From positions 324,170 to 388,169 of the forward strand of contig JBFWRK010000003.1 in NCBI GenBank assembly GCA_050248955.1: a DNA stretch of 64,000 nt. Reading direction: 5' to 3'. Positions within the stretch are counted from its first letter, which is position 1. Each line of letters begins with the position of its first letter. Positions 42,253 to 50,253 of the stretch are shown piece after piece. This stretch comes from JBFWRK01 sp050248955. GTDB lineage: Bacteria > Actinomycetota > Acidimicrobiia > Acidimicrobiales > Ilumatobacteraceae. The translations under genes and the position numbers were made by a program. The notes beneath the pieces are model-generated. The model ran no database searches. It was given only the letters and a program-made list of their open reading frames with translations, and was not told the origin of the DNA.

Positions 42253-43542
42253 TCAGTGCCGCGCGGCGGTGTGATCGTTCGGGAGCGCCGACCTCGGTGC
42301 GACGCGTTCGCCGGTTCGTCGAGCCGCGACGAGCGACTCGTACAGCGCATCGAGCCGGTCGACCATCTGCCCGGCACTGAACTGCGGAAGCACCCGCTCC
42401 CGCCCCTGGCTGCCCAACTGCCTGGCTTCGGCCGGGTGCTCGAGGAGCCACAGGATGTTCTCGGCCTGGGCGGCCGGATCGAACGGTGGCGACAGCATGC
42501 CGGTCTCGCGGTGCGTCACCAGTTCCGGCATCCCGTTCACCGCGGTCACCGCGACCGGGACGCCGAGCACCATCGCTTCGGTCAGCGCCCTTCCGAGCCC
42601 CTCCCACAGGGAGGACAGCACGAACACGTCGAGGAACGGGAGGATCTCGGGAACGTCGTCACGATGACCGAGCGCACGGATGCGCGGTTCGTCGGCGATC
42701 GCCCCCGCCACGTCGTCGGCGAGCGGGCCGTCGCCGATCATCAGGAACTGCGCGTCGGGACGCTGGGCGAGCACGAGCCGGGCGGCCGCGACGAAGTCGA
42801 GCGGCGCTTTCTGGGGCGAGAGTCGGCCGATCATCGCGACGATCGGTCGGTCGGGATCGAGGGCGAGCTCGTCACACTTCGAGGTTCGGTCGGACTCGAC
42901 GTCGAAGCGCGAGTAGTCGATGCCGCTGTAGACCGTGACGACTCGTTCGGGCGGCGCGATCTTCGACCGCAGCACCTCGGCCCGGTTCTGATCGCACACC
43001 GTCACGATCATGTCGCTGCGGTTGGCGGCGAGCCGCTCGAGGAACAAGTAGAGCCGGGACGTGACCAGGTTGGTGAGTCGCTGGCGCCTACCGGTCGGGC
43101 GCCCGCCCGCATCCTGCCAGGACAGCAGGTGCATGGTGTGCAGGATCACCGGCGCATCGGCGCGCTTCGCGGCAAGCCGCCCGATGACACCCGCTTTGGC
43201 GTTGTGGGTGTGCACCACGTCGTAACGCTGCTCGCGCAGGAAGCGAGTGAGCTGTCGGAGCAGGAGGAGGTCGTCGATCGGGCGCGGCGCGCGACGCAGC
43301 CGCGGGAACAGGAACAATGCGTCCGCGACGCCCCGGCCTTCATCGATCTTGTCCTCGTGCTCGTCGCCCGAGCCGAGATGGACCTCGTACCGCTCGCGCC
43401 GCAGCCCTTCGACGGTCGCGAGGGTGTTGTCGGTCCCGCCGCCGAACCCGAGGTGGGTGATGAGGTGCAGCACCTTGATGCGATCGCCGCGATCGCTCGC
43501 CGCTCCCAGGACCGATGTCTCCCCGGATCCCTCGTCGACCAT
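42253..43542 (-). CDS. GT4 family glycosyltransferase
   Basis: A 429-residue GT-B enzyme: N-terminal LHLITHLGFGGGTDNTLAT and VVHTHNAKAGVIGRLAA, C-terminal VAMIGRLSPQKAPLDF, MIGDGPLADDV and the EX7E motif SSLWEGLGRALTEAMV. Typical retaining glycosyltransferase of exopolysaccharide loci. It starts 4 bp after the deacetylase stop and is last in a three-gene minus-strand unit (sugar transferase, deacetylase, glycosyltransferase). Confidence 0.93.
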   Translation of the reverse strand: MVDEGSGETSVLGAASDRGDRIKVLHLITHLGFGGGTDNTLATVEGLRRERYEVHLGSGDEHEDKIDEGRGVADALFLFPRLRRAPRPIDDLLLLRQLTRFLREQRYDVVHTHNAKAGVIGRLAAKRADAPVILHTMHLLSWQDAGGRPTGRRQRLTNLVTSRLYLFLERLAANRSDMIVTVCDQNRAEVLRSKIAPPERVVTVYSGIDYSRFDVESDRTSKCDELALDPDRPIVAMIGRLSPQKAPLDFVAAARLVLAQRPDAQFLMIGDGPLADDVAGAIADEPRIRALGHRDDVPEILPFLDVFVLSSLWEGLGRALTEAMVLGVPVAVTAVNGMPELVTHRETGMLSPPFDPAAQAENILWLLEHPAEARQLGSQGRERVLPQFSAGQMVDRLDALYESLVAARRTGERVAPRSALPNDHTAARH

Positions 43543-43546
43543 GTCG

Positions 43547-44410
43547 CTAGCTCGCCGCGGCGTGGGGTACGACGTGGCGAACGGATCCGAACCGGAAGTC
43601 GGTCATCAACCGCTCGAGCCGTGGCTCGACCTTGTCGAGGTTCACGTAGTGGCGGAACTGGGAGAGGCGGGACCCGCGCATCCGCGGTTGCCCGGGGTCG
43701 AGCTCCCAGGGGTGGAAGTACAGCATGAGCTGGCGCCCGGACACCTCGACGCCTTTCAACAACCGGCGGAAGACCGAGTACGGACAGAGGCGGAAGTAGC
43801 CGCCGCCACCGACGGGGATCCGGACGCGGGCGAAGACGGTCGTCGCGGGAGGGAGCTCCCAGATCGGGCCTGCCGGTGTGTCGATCTGGTGGGGGTCGGG
43901 GTTCGCCCCCCGCATCCCGTAGACGTCGTGGACGATCGGGAAGACGCTCGAGTCGTAGGCGTAGCCCTCCTCGACGAGGATCTCGTGCGCCCAGGACGTG
44001 TCCTTCACGATGGTGAAGCTGGGCGCGCGGTAGCCGTAGACGCGCTGGCCGATGATGCTCTCGAGGATCGCCCGCGCCCGTCGGACGTCGGCGCGGAACT
44101 GGTCCCGTGTCAGCGTGGTCACGAGCTCGTGGCCGTAGCCGTGCGATGCCACCTCGTGGCCCGCGTCGAGGATCCGGAGCACGAGCCGTGGATGTCGTTC
44201 GGCGATCCATCCGAGGATGAAGAACGTCGCGTGCTGATTGGTGTCCGAGAGCAGCTGGAGGATCTTGTCCGTGTTCGGCTCGACCCGGCTCTCGAAGTCG
44301 TCCCAGCGGTGCCTGCGGGCGACCGAGTCGAACGCAGAGACCTGGAAGTGCTCTTCGACATCGAACGAGAGACAGTGGATCGGGAGGTCCGGTACCGCGC
44401 GCACCGTCAT
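43547..44410 (-). CDS. Polysaccharide deacetylase (XrtA-system/DUF3473 type)
   Basis: A 287-residue NodB-fold deacetylase: SFDVEEHFQVS carries the catalytic/metal Asp, EVASHGYGHE the metal histidines, HATFFILGWIAE and YRAPSFTI the other motifs. The C-terminal extension (YFHPWELDPGQPR, then FRHYVNLDKVEPRLERLM) is the DUF3473 signature seen in exosortase-linked polysaccharide clusters. No exosortase lies in the window. Overlaps the sugar-transferase stop by ATGA. Confidence 0.92.
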   Translation of the reverse strand: MTVRAVPDLPIHCLSFDVEEHFQVSAFDSVARRHRWDDFESRVEPNTDKILQLLSDTNQHATFFILGWIAERHPRLVLRILDAGHEVASHGYGHELVTTLTRDQFRADVRRARAILESIIGQRVYGYRAPSFTIVKDTSWAHEILVEEGYAYDSSVFPIVHDVYGMRGANPDPHQIDTPAGPIWELPPATTVFARVRIPVGGGGYFRLCPYSVFRRLLKGVEVSGRQLMLYFHPWELDPGQPRMRGSRLSQFRHYVNLDKVEPRLERLMTDFRFGSVRHVVPHAAAS

Positions 44411-46233
44411 CGCGCGCCCTCCCCCCTGGTCATCACCCGGAGCGTTTCGGCAGCGATCCGAGCATCGAGGCGGAGGCTCATGTGCTTCACGTAGTACAGG
44501 TCGTACTGCAACTTCTGGTACGACTCTTCCTTCGATGCCGCGTAGGGGAACCGCACCTGTGCCCACCCGGTGATGCCGGGACGGACCGTGTGGCGCAGGT
44601 CGTAGTAGGCGATGTCCGCGCGCAGGTCCTGGACGAACGTCGGGCGCTCGGGACGCGGACCGACGAGGCTCATCTCGCCACGCAGGACGTTGACCAGTTG
44701 CGGCAGCTCGTCGAGTCGCCACGTGCGCATCCAACGCCCGATGCGGGTGATGCGGGGGTCCGCCTCGGAGGCCCACACCGGCGAGTGGACGCACTCGGCG
44801 TCGGCACGCATCGAGCGGAACTTCCAGATCGAGAAGGGCCGCCCGTTGAGGCCGATCCGGAGCTGCCGGTAGATGATCGGTCCGGGCGAGTCGAGCCGGA
44901 CGAGCAGGCCGAGCAGGGCCAGCACCGGCGCCATGACGACGAGACCGACCGCAGCGATGCCGGCATCGCTCGCCCGCTTCAGCGCGACGACGACGCGAGG
45001 GCGGCGGAAGCCGTCCGAGAAGATCACCCGGTAGGGCGTGATCTCGTCGATGTGGATGCGGCCCGAGACCTGCTCGAGGAGGTGCATGCCCTCGACGACC
45101 TCCACACCGGTCGTCTTCAGATCGAACAGCGCCTCCGTCGGTAGCGTCCGATCGTGCTCGTCGAGCGCTACGGCGATCGCCTGGATCTGTTCCTTCTCGA
45201 CGACGTGGAAGAGATCGCTGAACGTGCCCAGGAGCGGGCCGCCCGCCAGCGACGGCTCGACGCGATCGCGATCGTGGGTGAGGAACCCGATCACGTCGTT
45301 GGAGCTCCGACGGTCGGCGAGCACGGCGGCGAGCTCCCGCGCCCGATCACCGGACCCGAGGATGACGGTCCGACGGCGAAGGCGTGGTGCGACCTTGGTC
45401 GACCCGAAGACCGGATGGCTCCGGGCGGTTGCACCGAGCGCGTCCTCAGCACCGTGCTCCCCCAGGAGGACGACCGCGTCCGACGCGGCGATCAGCCAGC
45501 TCGGGTCGGCGATGTCGCCGAGGAGCGCGACGTCGGCGCTCGTGCCGTGACGCGCGACGAGACGTGCGAGCGTTGACTTCCCAGTGCCGGCGCCGACGAC
45601 GACGAGCAGGGGTCGCGGACCCGCGTCGGCGTGGTGCAGTTCGCGCCTCAGCGTGGCCGCGATCTCGAACGCATCGCGCCGGTTTCTGATCGTGCAGAGG
45701 TGGAGCACCCACCGGCGGTCGAGCGGGAGGTCCCATGGTGCAGCGGCACGCTCGCGGAGCCACGTTGCGTCATGGATCGGCACTCCGTCCGCGCGGTGCA
45801 CTGGATCGAGGATCTGCGCGGGCACGCCGGCGGCGAGGAACCGGTTCGCCACGTCGTCGGCGTCCCTCGCCAGCGAGGTCCGATCGTCGAGCAACCACGA
45901 GACGAGCCTGTTGCGCGAGCGGGGCTCGGTCTCGACCGGGAACGCCGCGCGCGGTGCAACCACGGTGAGCACGTCGGCGAGGCGGGAGTGCGCAGCGACG
46001 ACGTAGGGGTTGATCGGGATCGGAACGTCGACCGGCACCCGCGCGGTCGATCCGTTCACAACAGCCACGGCTGCTGGGGTCGAGATCAGCTCGCGCAGGC
46101 TGCGCTGGCGCGCCGAGTCGCCGGCGCGAGTGCTCACGCACGACAGTCGCGGCGGTTCGACGCTCTCGTCCCACAACGCAGGGTGCACCGGCGCGGATCT
46201 GCCCAGATCCGGCCTTGCCATCTCAGCGACCAT
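44407..46233 (-). CDS. Initiating sugar transferase with GT-B-like N-terminal region
   Basis: A 608-residue phosphoglycosyltransferase. Residues about 410-608 are the catalytic domain (KFRSMRADAE, DELPQLVNVLRGEMSLVGPRPE-type motif, PGITGWAQVRF), with one membrane segment near 423-445; residues about 285-385 are the Rossmann CoA-binding-like domain (VILGSGDRARELAAVL). Instead of the usual four N-terminal helices, residues about 1-280 are soluble and look like half a GT-B glycosyltransferase (VVVGAGTGKSTLARLV, then LLGDIADPSWLIAASDAVVLL). GGAAGGG precedes the ATG. It would load the first sugar phosphate onto undecaprenyl phosphate. Confidence 0.88.
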   Translation of the reverse strand: MVAEMARPDLGRSAPVHPALWDESVEPPRLSCVSTRAGDSARQRSLRELISTPAAVAVVNGSTARVPVDVPIPINPYVVAAHSRLADVLTVVAPRAAFPVETEPRSRNRLVSWLLDDRTSLARDADDVANRFLAAGVPAQILDPVHRADGVPIHDATWLRERAAAPWDLPLDRRWVLHLCTIRNRRDAFEIAATLRRELHHADAGPRPLLVVVGAGTGKSTLARLVARHGTSADVALLGDIADPSWLIAASDAVVLLGEHGAEDALGATARSHPVFGSTKVAPRLRRRTVILGSGDRARELAAVLADRRSSNDVIGFLTHDRDRVEPSLAGGPLLGTFSDLFHVVEKEQIQAIAVALDEHDRTLPTEALFDLKTTGVEVVEGMHLLEQVSGRIHIDEITPYRVIFSDGFRRPRVVVALKRASDAGIAAVGLVVMAPVLALLGLLVRLDSPGPIIYRQLRIGLNGRPFSIWKFRSMRADAECVHSPVWASEADPRITRIGRWMRTWRLDELPQLVNVLRGEMSLVGPRPERPTFVQDLRADIAYYDLRHTVRPGITGWAQVRFPYAASKEESYQKLQYDLYYVKHMSLRLDARIAAETLRVMTRGEGAR

Positions 46234-46514
46234 GTCCGATCCCTTCCGACGATCGTGACACGGAGGTCAAGGTCTCGATGCGCAAACGGGCCGCGCGCAA
46301 CCCCCACCCGCGATCCGCCGGAAGCATCGTCGTCCGCCGCCGTGAAGATCGAGAATGAGCGCCTGCCCGGTGCCCATCCGCCACGCCCAGTCGCCCCGCG
46401 CCGCCCCTTTCGCCCCTTGCATTCATGCAGCCGCTACTTGACGGCCGCCAGATGTTCACCTTAGAGCATGACCACGCCCGGTGATAGAGAGAGGTTGTCA
46501 TGCGCGGTGCGAAT

Positions 46515-46530
46515 TAGGTCATCCGACCTA
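46515..46530. promoter_or_regulatory. Perfect palindrome, candidate operator
   Basis: TAGGTCATCCGACCTA: 6-bp arms around ATCC, in the AT-rich part of the divergent region. The shape is typical of a dimeric regulator site; regulator unknown. Confidence 0.4.
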
Positions 46531-46685
46531 CAAACCTTCCGCAGTGATGCGACGTCCACCATCACAGTGAAATCCTCAAACAGCGACCATGACGGCCAAT
46601 TCGTCGTCCCGGTACGATCTCGACATCGCCGTGAAACACGGCAGTCCAGTCGAGAACAGGCAGACTCGAGCAAAACGAATGAGGT

Positions 46686-46739
46686 CACGCTCCGTGGTGT
46701 TCTCGTGACATTGTGAACGAGAAGCGGCCACGGAGCGTG
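46686..46739. promoter_or_regulatory. Long two-tier inverted repeat in the divergent region
   Basis: CACGCTCCGTGG (46686-46697) pairs with CCACGGAGCGTG (46728-46739), and inside it TTCTCGT (46700-46706) with ACGAGAA (46717-46723), leaving a 10-nt loop and a 2/4-nt internal bulge. It ends 78 bp before the kinase start, so it could be a 5' leader structure or a large operator. Confidence 0.5.
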
Positions 46740-46817
46740 CCCGCAAAGCGCTTGCTGTGTGCACCATCGTGCGCCATGCTGTGCAACGTGTTCAACGGCG
46801 GTGGGGGTGGGACCCCG

Positions 46818-47564
46818 ATGATCTCGCCGCGACCGGATGCAGGTCTGGTGGTGGCGATCATCGGTTCGGACGGCTCGGGCAAGTCGACGCTCTGCCGCGA
46901 CCTGTCGGCCCAGCTGCGCTCGCTCGGACCGGTCGACGACGTCTACTTCGGCAGCGGCGACGGCACGTCGTCGTGGCTGCGATGGCCGTTGGTCCAGGCC
47001 CGCCGGCTGCTCCCGTCGCCGAGGGCGACGAACGCTGCTCCGCCGAGGTCCCGCGATGTTGCCGAGGCGGATACGTCGCGACGCCCTCCGCTCGTCGCCG
47101 GCGCGCGCGTCGTGTGGGCCCTGACCCTGGCGTGGGAGAAGCGGGCGAAGTTGCGCGCGGTGAACCGAGCCCGGCGCAGGGGGCGTCTCGTGCTGTGCGA
47201 CCGGTTCCCACAAGCACAGGTGGGCGGACTGATGGACGGGCCGCTGTTGCACGCGTGGACGCTCCGCCGCAGCGGCATGCGTCGCGCGATCGCGGGGTGG
47301 GAGGCGCGGGCGTATCACCTCGCCGAACGCCAGCCACCCGACCTCGTCCTCCGGCTCGTCGTCGATCAACTGCATGCCGAGCGCCGGCGTCCGGAGCACG
47401 ACCCTCTGGACCTCCGCCGGCGACGAGAGATCATCGCCGCGCTGCGCTTCGACGGTGCGCGCTTCGGCGTAGTCGACCTCGATGCGACGATGCCCGTGGA
47501 GGACGTCCGCCGAGCAGCACTGCGCGCGATCGACGAGTGCCGCGACGGTGCTCCCTCGAGTTGA
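46818..47564 (+). CDS. P-loop thymidylate-kinase-like protein, DRFP type
   Basis: A 248-residue P-loop protein: VVAIIGSDGSGKSTLCRDL gives Walker A, VLCDRFPQAQVGGLMDG the DRx motif, and an arginine-rich C-terminal half. Paralogous to the kinase half of the fusion at 26412, sharing DGSGKS, CDR(Y/F)P and MDG. Real dTMP kinases have a different lid and are not in polysaccharide loci. Start at ATG 46818; a GTG at 46713 in frame would place the long inverted repeat inside the coding region and was rejected. Substrate unknown. Confidence 0.78.
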   Translation: MISPRPDAGLVVAIIGSDGSGKSTLCRDLSAQLRSLGPVDDVYFGSGDGTSSWLRWPLVQARRLLPSPRATNAAPPRSRDVAEADTSRRPPLVAGARVVWALTLAWEKRAKLRAVNRARRRGRLVLCDRFPQAQVGGLMDGPLLHAWTLRRSGMRRAIAGWEARAYHLAERQPPDLVLRLVVDQLHAERRRPEHDPLDLRRRREIIAALRFDGARFGVVDLDATMPVEDVRRAALRAIDECRDGAPSS

Positions 47565-47573
47565 GCAAACGTG

Positions 47574-47597
47574 GCGACCACGGGCACGTGTGGTCGC
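47574..47597. terminator. Terminator hairpin between convergent genes
   Basis: GCGACCAC (47574-47581) pairs perfectly with GTGGTCGC (47590-47597) around an 8-nt loop, between the kinase stop and the permease stop. Confidence 0.6.
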
Positions 47598-47606
47598 GAG
47601 CGACGC

Positions 47607-48383
47607 TCAGTCGACGTCGAGCCGGCTCAGCCGGACCGACGCCAGGACCACCGCCGCGACGGCGACCACGAGCGGGACGACGATGCCGGTGACCAGGGAG
47701 AAGTCGGCGAGATCGAGCTCCACGCCAGTGCGCTCGACGAGGATCGACCGGGTGTACTTGCGCAGCGCGAAGCGGGCGACGCCCGCCCCGCCCTGGGCGA
47801 TGAAGCCCTCCCAGATCAGGATGTAGGCGAGTCCCCACACCGTCGCGCGGCGGAGCGCGACGCCGAACAGCGTGAACACCGCGACGTAGGCGACGGCACC
47901 GACGGCGCCGGCGACCAGCGTCCCCGACACGATGCCGCTGCCCACACCGGTGAGCGCCGCCGCGGCAACGACTGGCACGAGCGTCAGCGGGGCGACGATC
48001 GTGAGTGCCGCAAGCGCCGCCCCGACGACGACGGGCCAGCGGTCGAGCGGCCTGAGCCACAGGTAGACGAGCGTCTTGTCGTCGCGGAGGTCGCCGATCG
48101 CCGCGGTGCCGAAGACGAGCGCGACGACGGGTATCACCACCGCGAAGCCGAGGCCGGCGATCAGCCTGACGGCGTCCTCGGTGGAGGCCGTGTCCGACGC
48201 GCCGATCGCGAACCCGGCGATCGGCGCGAGCAGCGACATCAGGCCGAGCGCGAGGAGGCGACCGCGACTGACGAGCTGGCGGATCACGATCCGGTACACG
48301 AGAGCAACGCCCGCGCCTGGGCTGACATGGCGTCCCGGCCGTCGCTCGGCAGGCGACGCAGTGGCGATCGTGGGGTCGGTCAT
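47607..48383 (-). CDS. ABC-2 type transporter permease
   Basis: A 258-residue membrane protein with six hydrophobic segments and the ABC-2 pattern VFGTAAIGDLRDDKTLVYLWLRP, where the transporter rearranges with pay-off of small loops. ATG at 48383 overlaps the ATPase stop by 4 bp, so it is the partner of the ATPase at 48380. Longer in-frame potential upstream lies inside that ATPase gene. Cargo unknown. Confidence 0.88.
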   Translation of the reverse strand: MTDPTIATASPAERRPGRHVSPGAGVALVYRIVIRQLVSRGRLLALGLMSLLAPIAGFAIGASDTASTEDAVRLIAGLGFAVVIPVVALVFGTAAIGDLRDDKTLVYLWLRPLDRWPVVVGAALAALTIVAPLTLVPVVAAAALTGVGSGIVSGTLVAGAVGAVAYVAVFTLFGVALRRATVWGLAYILIWEGFIAQGGAGVARFALRKYTRSILVERTGVELDLADFSLVTGIVVPLVVAVAAVVLASVRLSRLDVD

Positions 48384-49375
48384 CGCTTCTCCACGAGGTA
48401 GCGGAACACCGACTCGAGGTCGTCGTCGAGCGGCGTGACCTCGGTGAGGCGGACGCCGAGGCCGCGGGCGAGGGGTGCGAGGCGGCGACCGACCGCGTCG
48501 GCATCGAGCGTGTCCGCCAGCACGTGCGTGGTGCCGAGGCTGAGCCCGACCACGAGCCCGTCGGCGACGAGGGCGGTGGCGAGCCGTCGCGGGTCGTCGG
48601 CGCCGATGCGGATGCGGTGCGGACGGTCGTCCATCAGCTCGCGGAGATCCCGGTAGTCGCCCGTGGCGACGAGCCGACCCTGCGCGATCACGAGCACGCG
48701 CGACCCGAGCCGCGCGACTTCGTCGAGCACGTGGCTCGACACGAGCACGCACCGGCCGTCGTCCCCGAGCCGGTGGAACAGCGCGATCATCCGCCGGCGC
48801 TGCACCGGGTCGAGACCCGTCAGTGGCTCGTCGAGGATCAGCACCTCGGGGTCGTTGACGAGGGCGGCGGCGACCTTGACCCGCTGGCGCATGCCCTTCG
48901 AGTACGCGCCGATCGGCTTGCTGTCGTCGTCATCGAGCTCGACGGCGGCGAGCGCCGCCTGCGCGATCTCGCGGGGCGCCTCCATGCCGTGGGAGGCCGC
49001 CGCGAACGCAACGAACGCACCTGCGCTCAGGTGGTCGAACAGCGCGTCCTGCTGTGGGACGAGCCCGATGCGGCCGCGCACGTCTCGGTCGACCCGGGGG
49101 TCGAGGCCGAGCACTCGCAACGCACCCTTCGAGGCCGGCGTGAGGCCGCAGAGCATCCTGAACAAGGTCGACTTGCCGGCACCGTTCGGCCCGAGCAACG
49201 CGGTGACACCTGCACCCACCGCGAAGCTCACGTCGGAGACAGCGACGACGTTGCCGAAGAACTTCGACACCTCCTGCACGGCGATCATCGCCGACGGGTC
49301 GTCGAGCGGAGCACCGGCTTCGGGTGGCGCCGCGGGAGCAGCGAACGGCACTGGAGGCGGGAACGGCGTCGTCAT
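48380..49375 (-). CDS. ABC transporter ATP-binding protein
   Basis: A 331-residue ATPase: Walker A GPNGAGKST, Q-loop PQQDALFDH, signature YSKGMRQRVKVA, Walker B VLILDEPLTGLD, H-loop SSHVLDEV. A Pro/Ala-rich 35-residue N-terminus precedes the domain. The 80-residue C-terminal extension is common in ABC-2 exporters. Coupled to permeases on both sides by ATGA overlaps. Confidence 0.95.
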   Translation of the reverse strand: MTTPFPPPVPFAAPAAPPEAGAPLDDPSAMIAVQEVSKFFGNVVAVSDVSFAVGAGVTALLGPNGAGKSTLFRMLCGLTPASKGALRVLGLDPRVDRDVRGRIGLVPQQDALFDHLSAGAFVAFAAASHGMEAPREIAQAALAAVELDDDDSKPIGAYSKGMRQRVKVAAALVNDPEVLILDEPLTGLDPVQRRRMIALFHRLGDDGRCVLVSSHVLDEVARLGSRVLVIAQGRLVATGDYRDLRELMDDRPHRIRIGADDPRRLATALVADGLVVGLSLGTTHVLADTLDADAVGRRLAPLARGLGVRLTEVTPLDDDLESVFRYLVEKR

Positions 49376-50253
49376 CTCGCGATCACCAGGGTCCGGTAGC
49401 GCCATCCGACGACAGCCAGGCCGCCGACGGTCCAGCCGACGTTCACCGCCACGACGCTCAACGTGCTCAGCTCCGGGAAGTTACCGGGCTGTCCGAACAC
49501 GCGGTAGACGAGCTCGAACGGTGTCGAGAACACGTCGATGAGTCGCCAGTACGGACACAGGTCGGCGGCTTCGACGAGCGCCGACGCCAGGATCGGTGTC
49601 GCGAGCACGAGCAGCACGACGGTGGTTGCGGCGAACGCGCGACGATCGGTGAGACACGAGACGGCCATCGAGATCGCCGACAGGGCAGCCGACACCGCGA
49701 AGCCGGACACCACGATGCGAAGCAGGACGAGCAGCCAGCTGCCGAGCCCGTCCGGACCGCTTCCTTCGAACGTGTAGCCGAGCAGGACGAGGAGCGGCGG
49801 CCCCAGGGTCACGAGCCCGAGCGTGCCGACCACCGCGATCGACTTCGCCGCGAGATAGGTGCCGCGGTGCAGCGGCGTCGAGAGGTACAGCGCGAGCATC
49901 CCGTTGCGGCGATCGCCGACGAGGACCTCCGGCGCGACGAGCGCCGCGAAGAGCACGATCGCGGCGGTGATGAAGCCGTAGTACCCGGCATAGTCGGCGA
50001 TCTCGCCCGGCTCGAGGATGTCGTCCGGGATGAGGACGGCGGCGCCGACGAAGACGATCGCGGGCACGTACGCGATCGCGACGGAGAGCAACGGGAACAG
50101 CTTGTAGCGAGCGAGGCGGCCGAGGCCGAGCGTGGCACGCACGCTCTGCCACGAAACGCTCCGGATCGCGCCGGCAACGCCCGATCGTTCGCCGTCGTAC
50201 CGGGCGAAGCCGCGCTCGACGATCCGGGCGTCGCCGCGACCGGGGACGCTCAT
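49372..50253 (-). CDS. ABC-2 type transporter permease
   Basis: A 293-residue permease with six or seven membrane segments; the motif VGDRRNGMLALYLSTPLHRGTYL is typical of ABC-2 permeases of the NatB/CcmB style. ATG at 50253 overlaps the ATPase stop at 50250. It pairs with the ATPase encoded at 50250-51176. Confidence 0.9.
   Translation of the reverse strand: MSVPGRGDARIVERGFARYDGERSGVAGAIRSVSWQSVRATLGLGRLARYKLFPLLSVAIAYVPAIVFVGAAVLIPDDILEPGEIADYAGYYGFITAAIVLFAALVAPEVLVGDRRNGMLALYLSTPLHRGTYLAAKSIAVVGTLGLVTLGPPLLVLLGYTFEGSGPDGLGSWLLVLLRIVVSGFAVSAALSAISMAVSCLTDRRAFAATTVVLLVLATPILASALVEAADLCPYWRLIDVFSTPFELVYRVFGQPGNFPELSTLSVVAVNVGWTVGGLAVVGWRYRTLVIAR

Larger units (their letters stand above)
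46234..46817. other. 584-bp intergenic region between divergent polysaccharide genes
   Basis: No convincing gene. The part from about 46420 to 46720 is clearly richer in A and T than the surroundings and holds a palindrome (46515-46530) and a long inverted repeat (46686-46739). It must contain the promoters of the sugar transferase (minus) and the kinase at 46818 (plus), and could hold a non-coding RNA. Confidence 0.6.

Noticed and set aside
45585..45625. Walker A-like GAGTGKST in the sugar transferase as a real ATP site
   Set aside because: The first glycine of the P-loop is replaced by Val, and the following residues fit a GT-B strand-helix pattern, so I treat it as a coincidence within a GT-B-like domain.
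43547..46233. A complete exosortase/PEP-CTERM system
   Set aside because: The deacetylase and sugar transferase are of the type linked to exosortase loci, but no exosortase and no PEP-CTERM protein is in the window.
46713..46817. Longer start (GTG 46713) for the kinase at 46818
   Set aside because: It would put half of the long inverted repeat into coding sequence and add a 35-residue Cys/Gly-rich stretch not seen in kinases.
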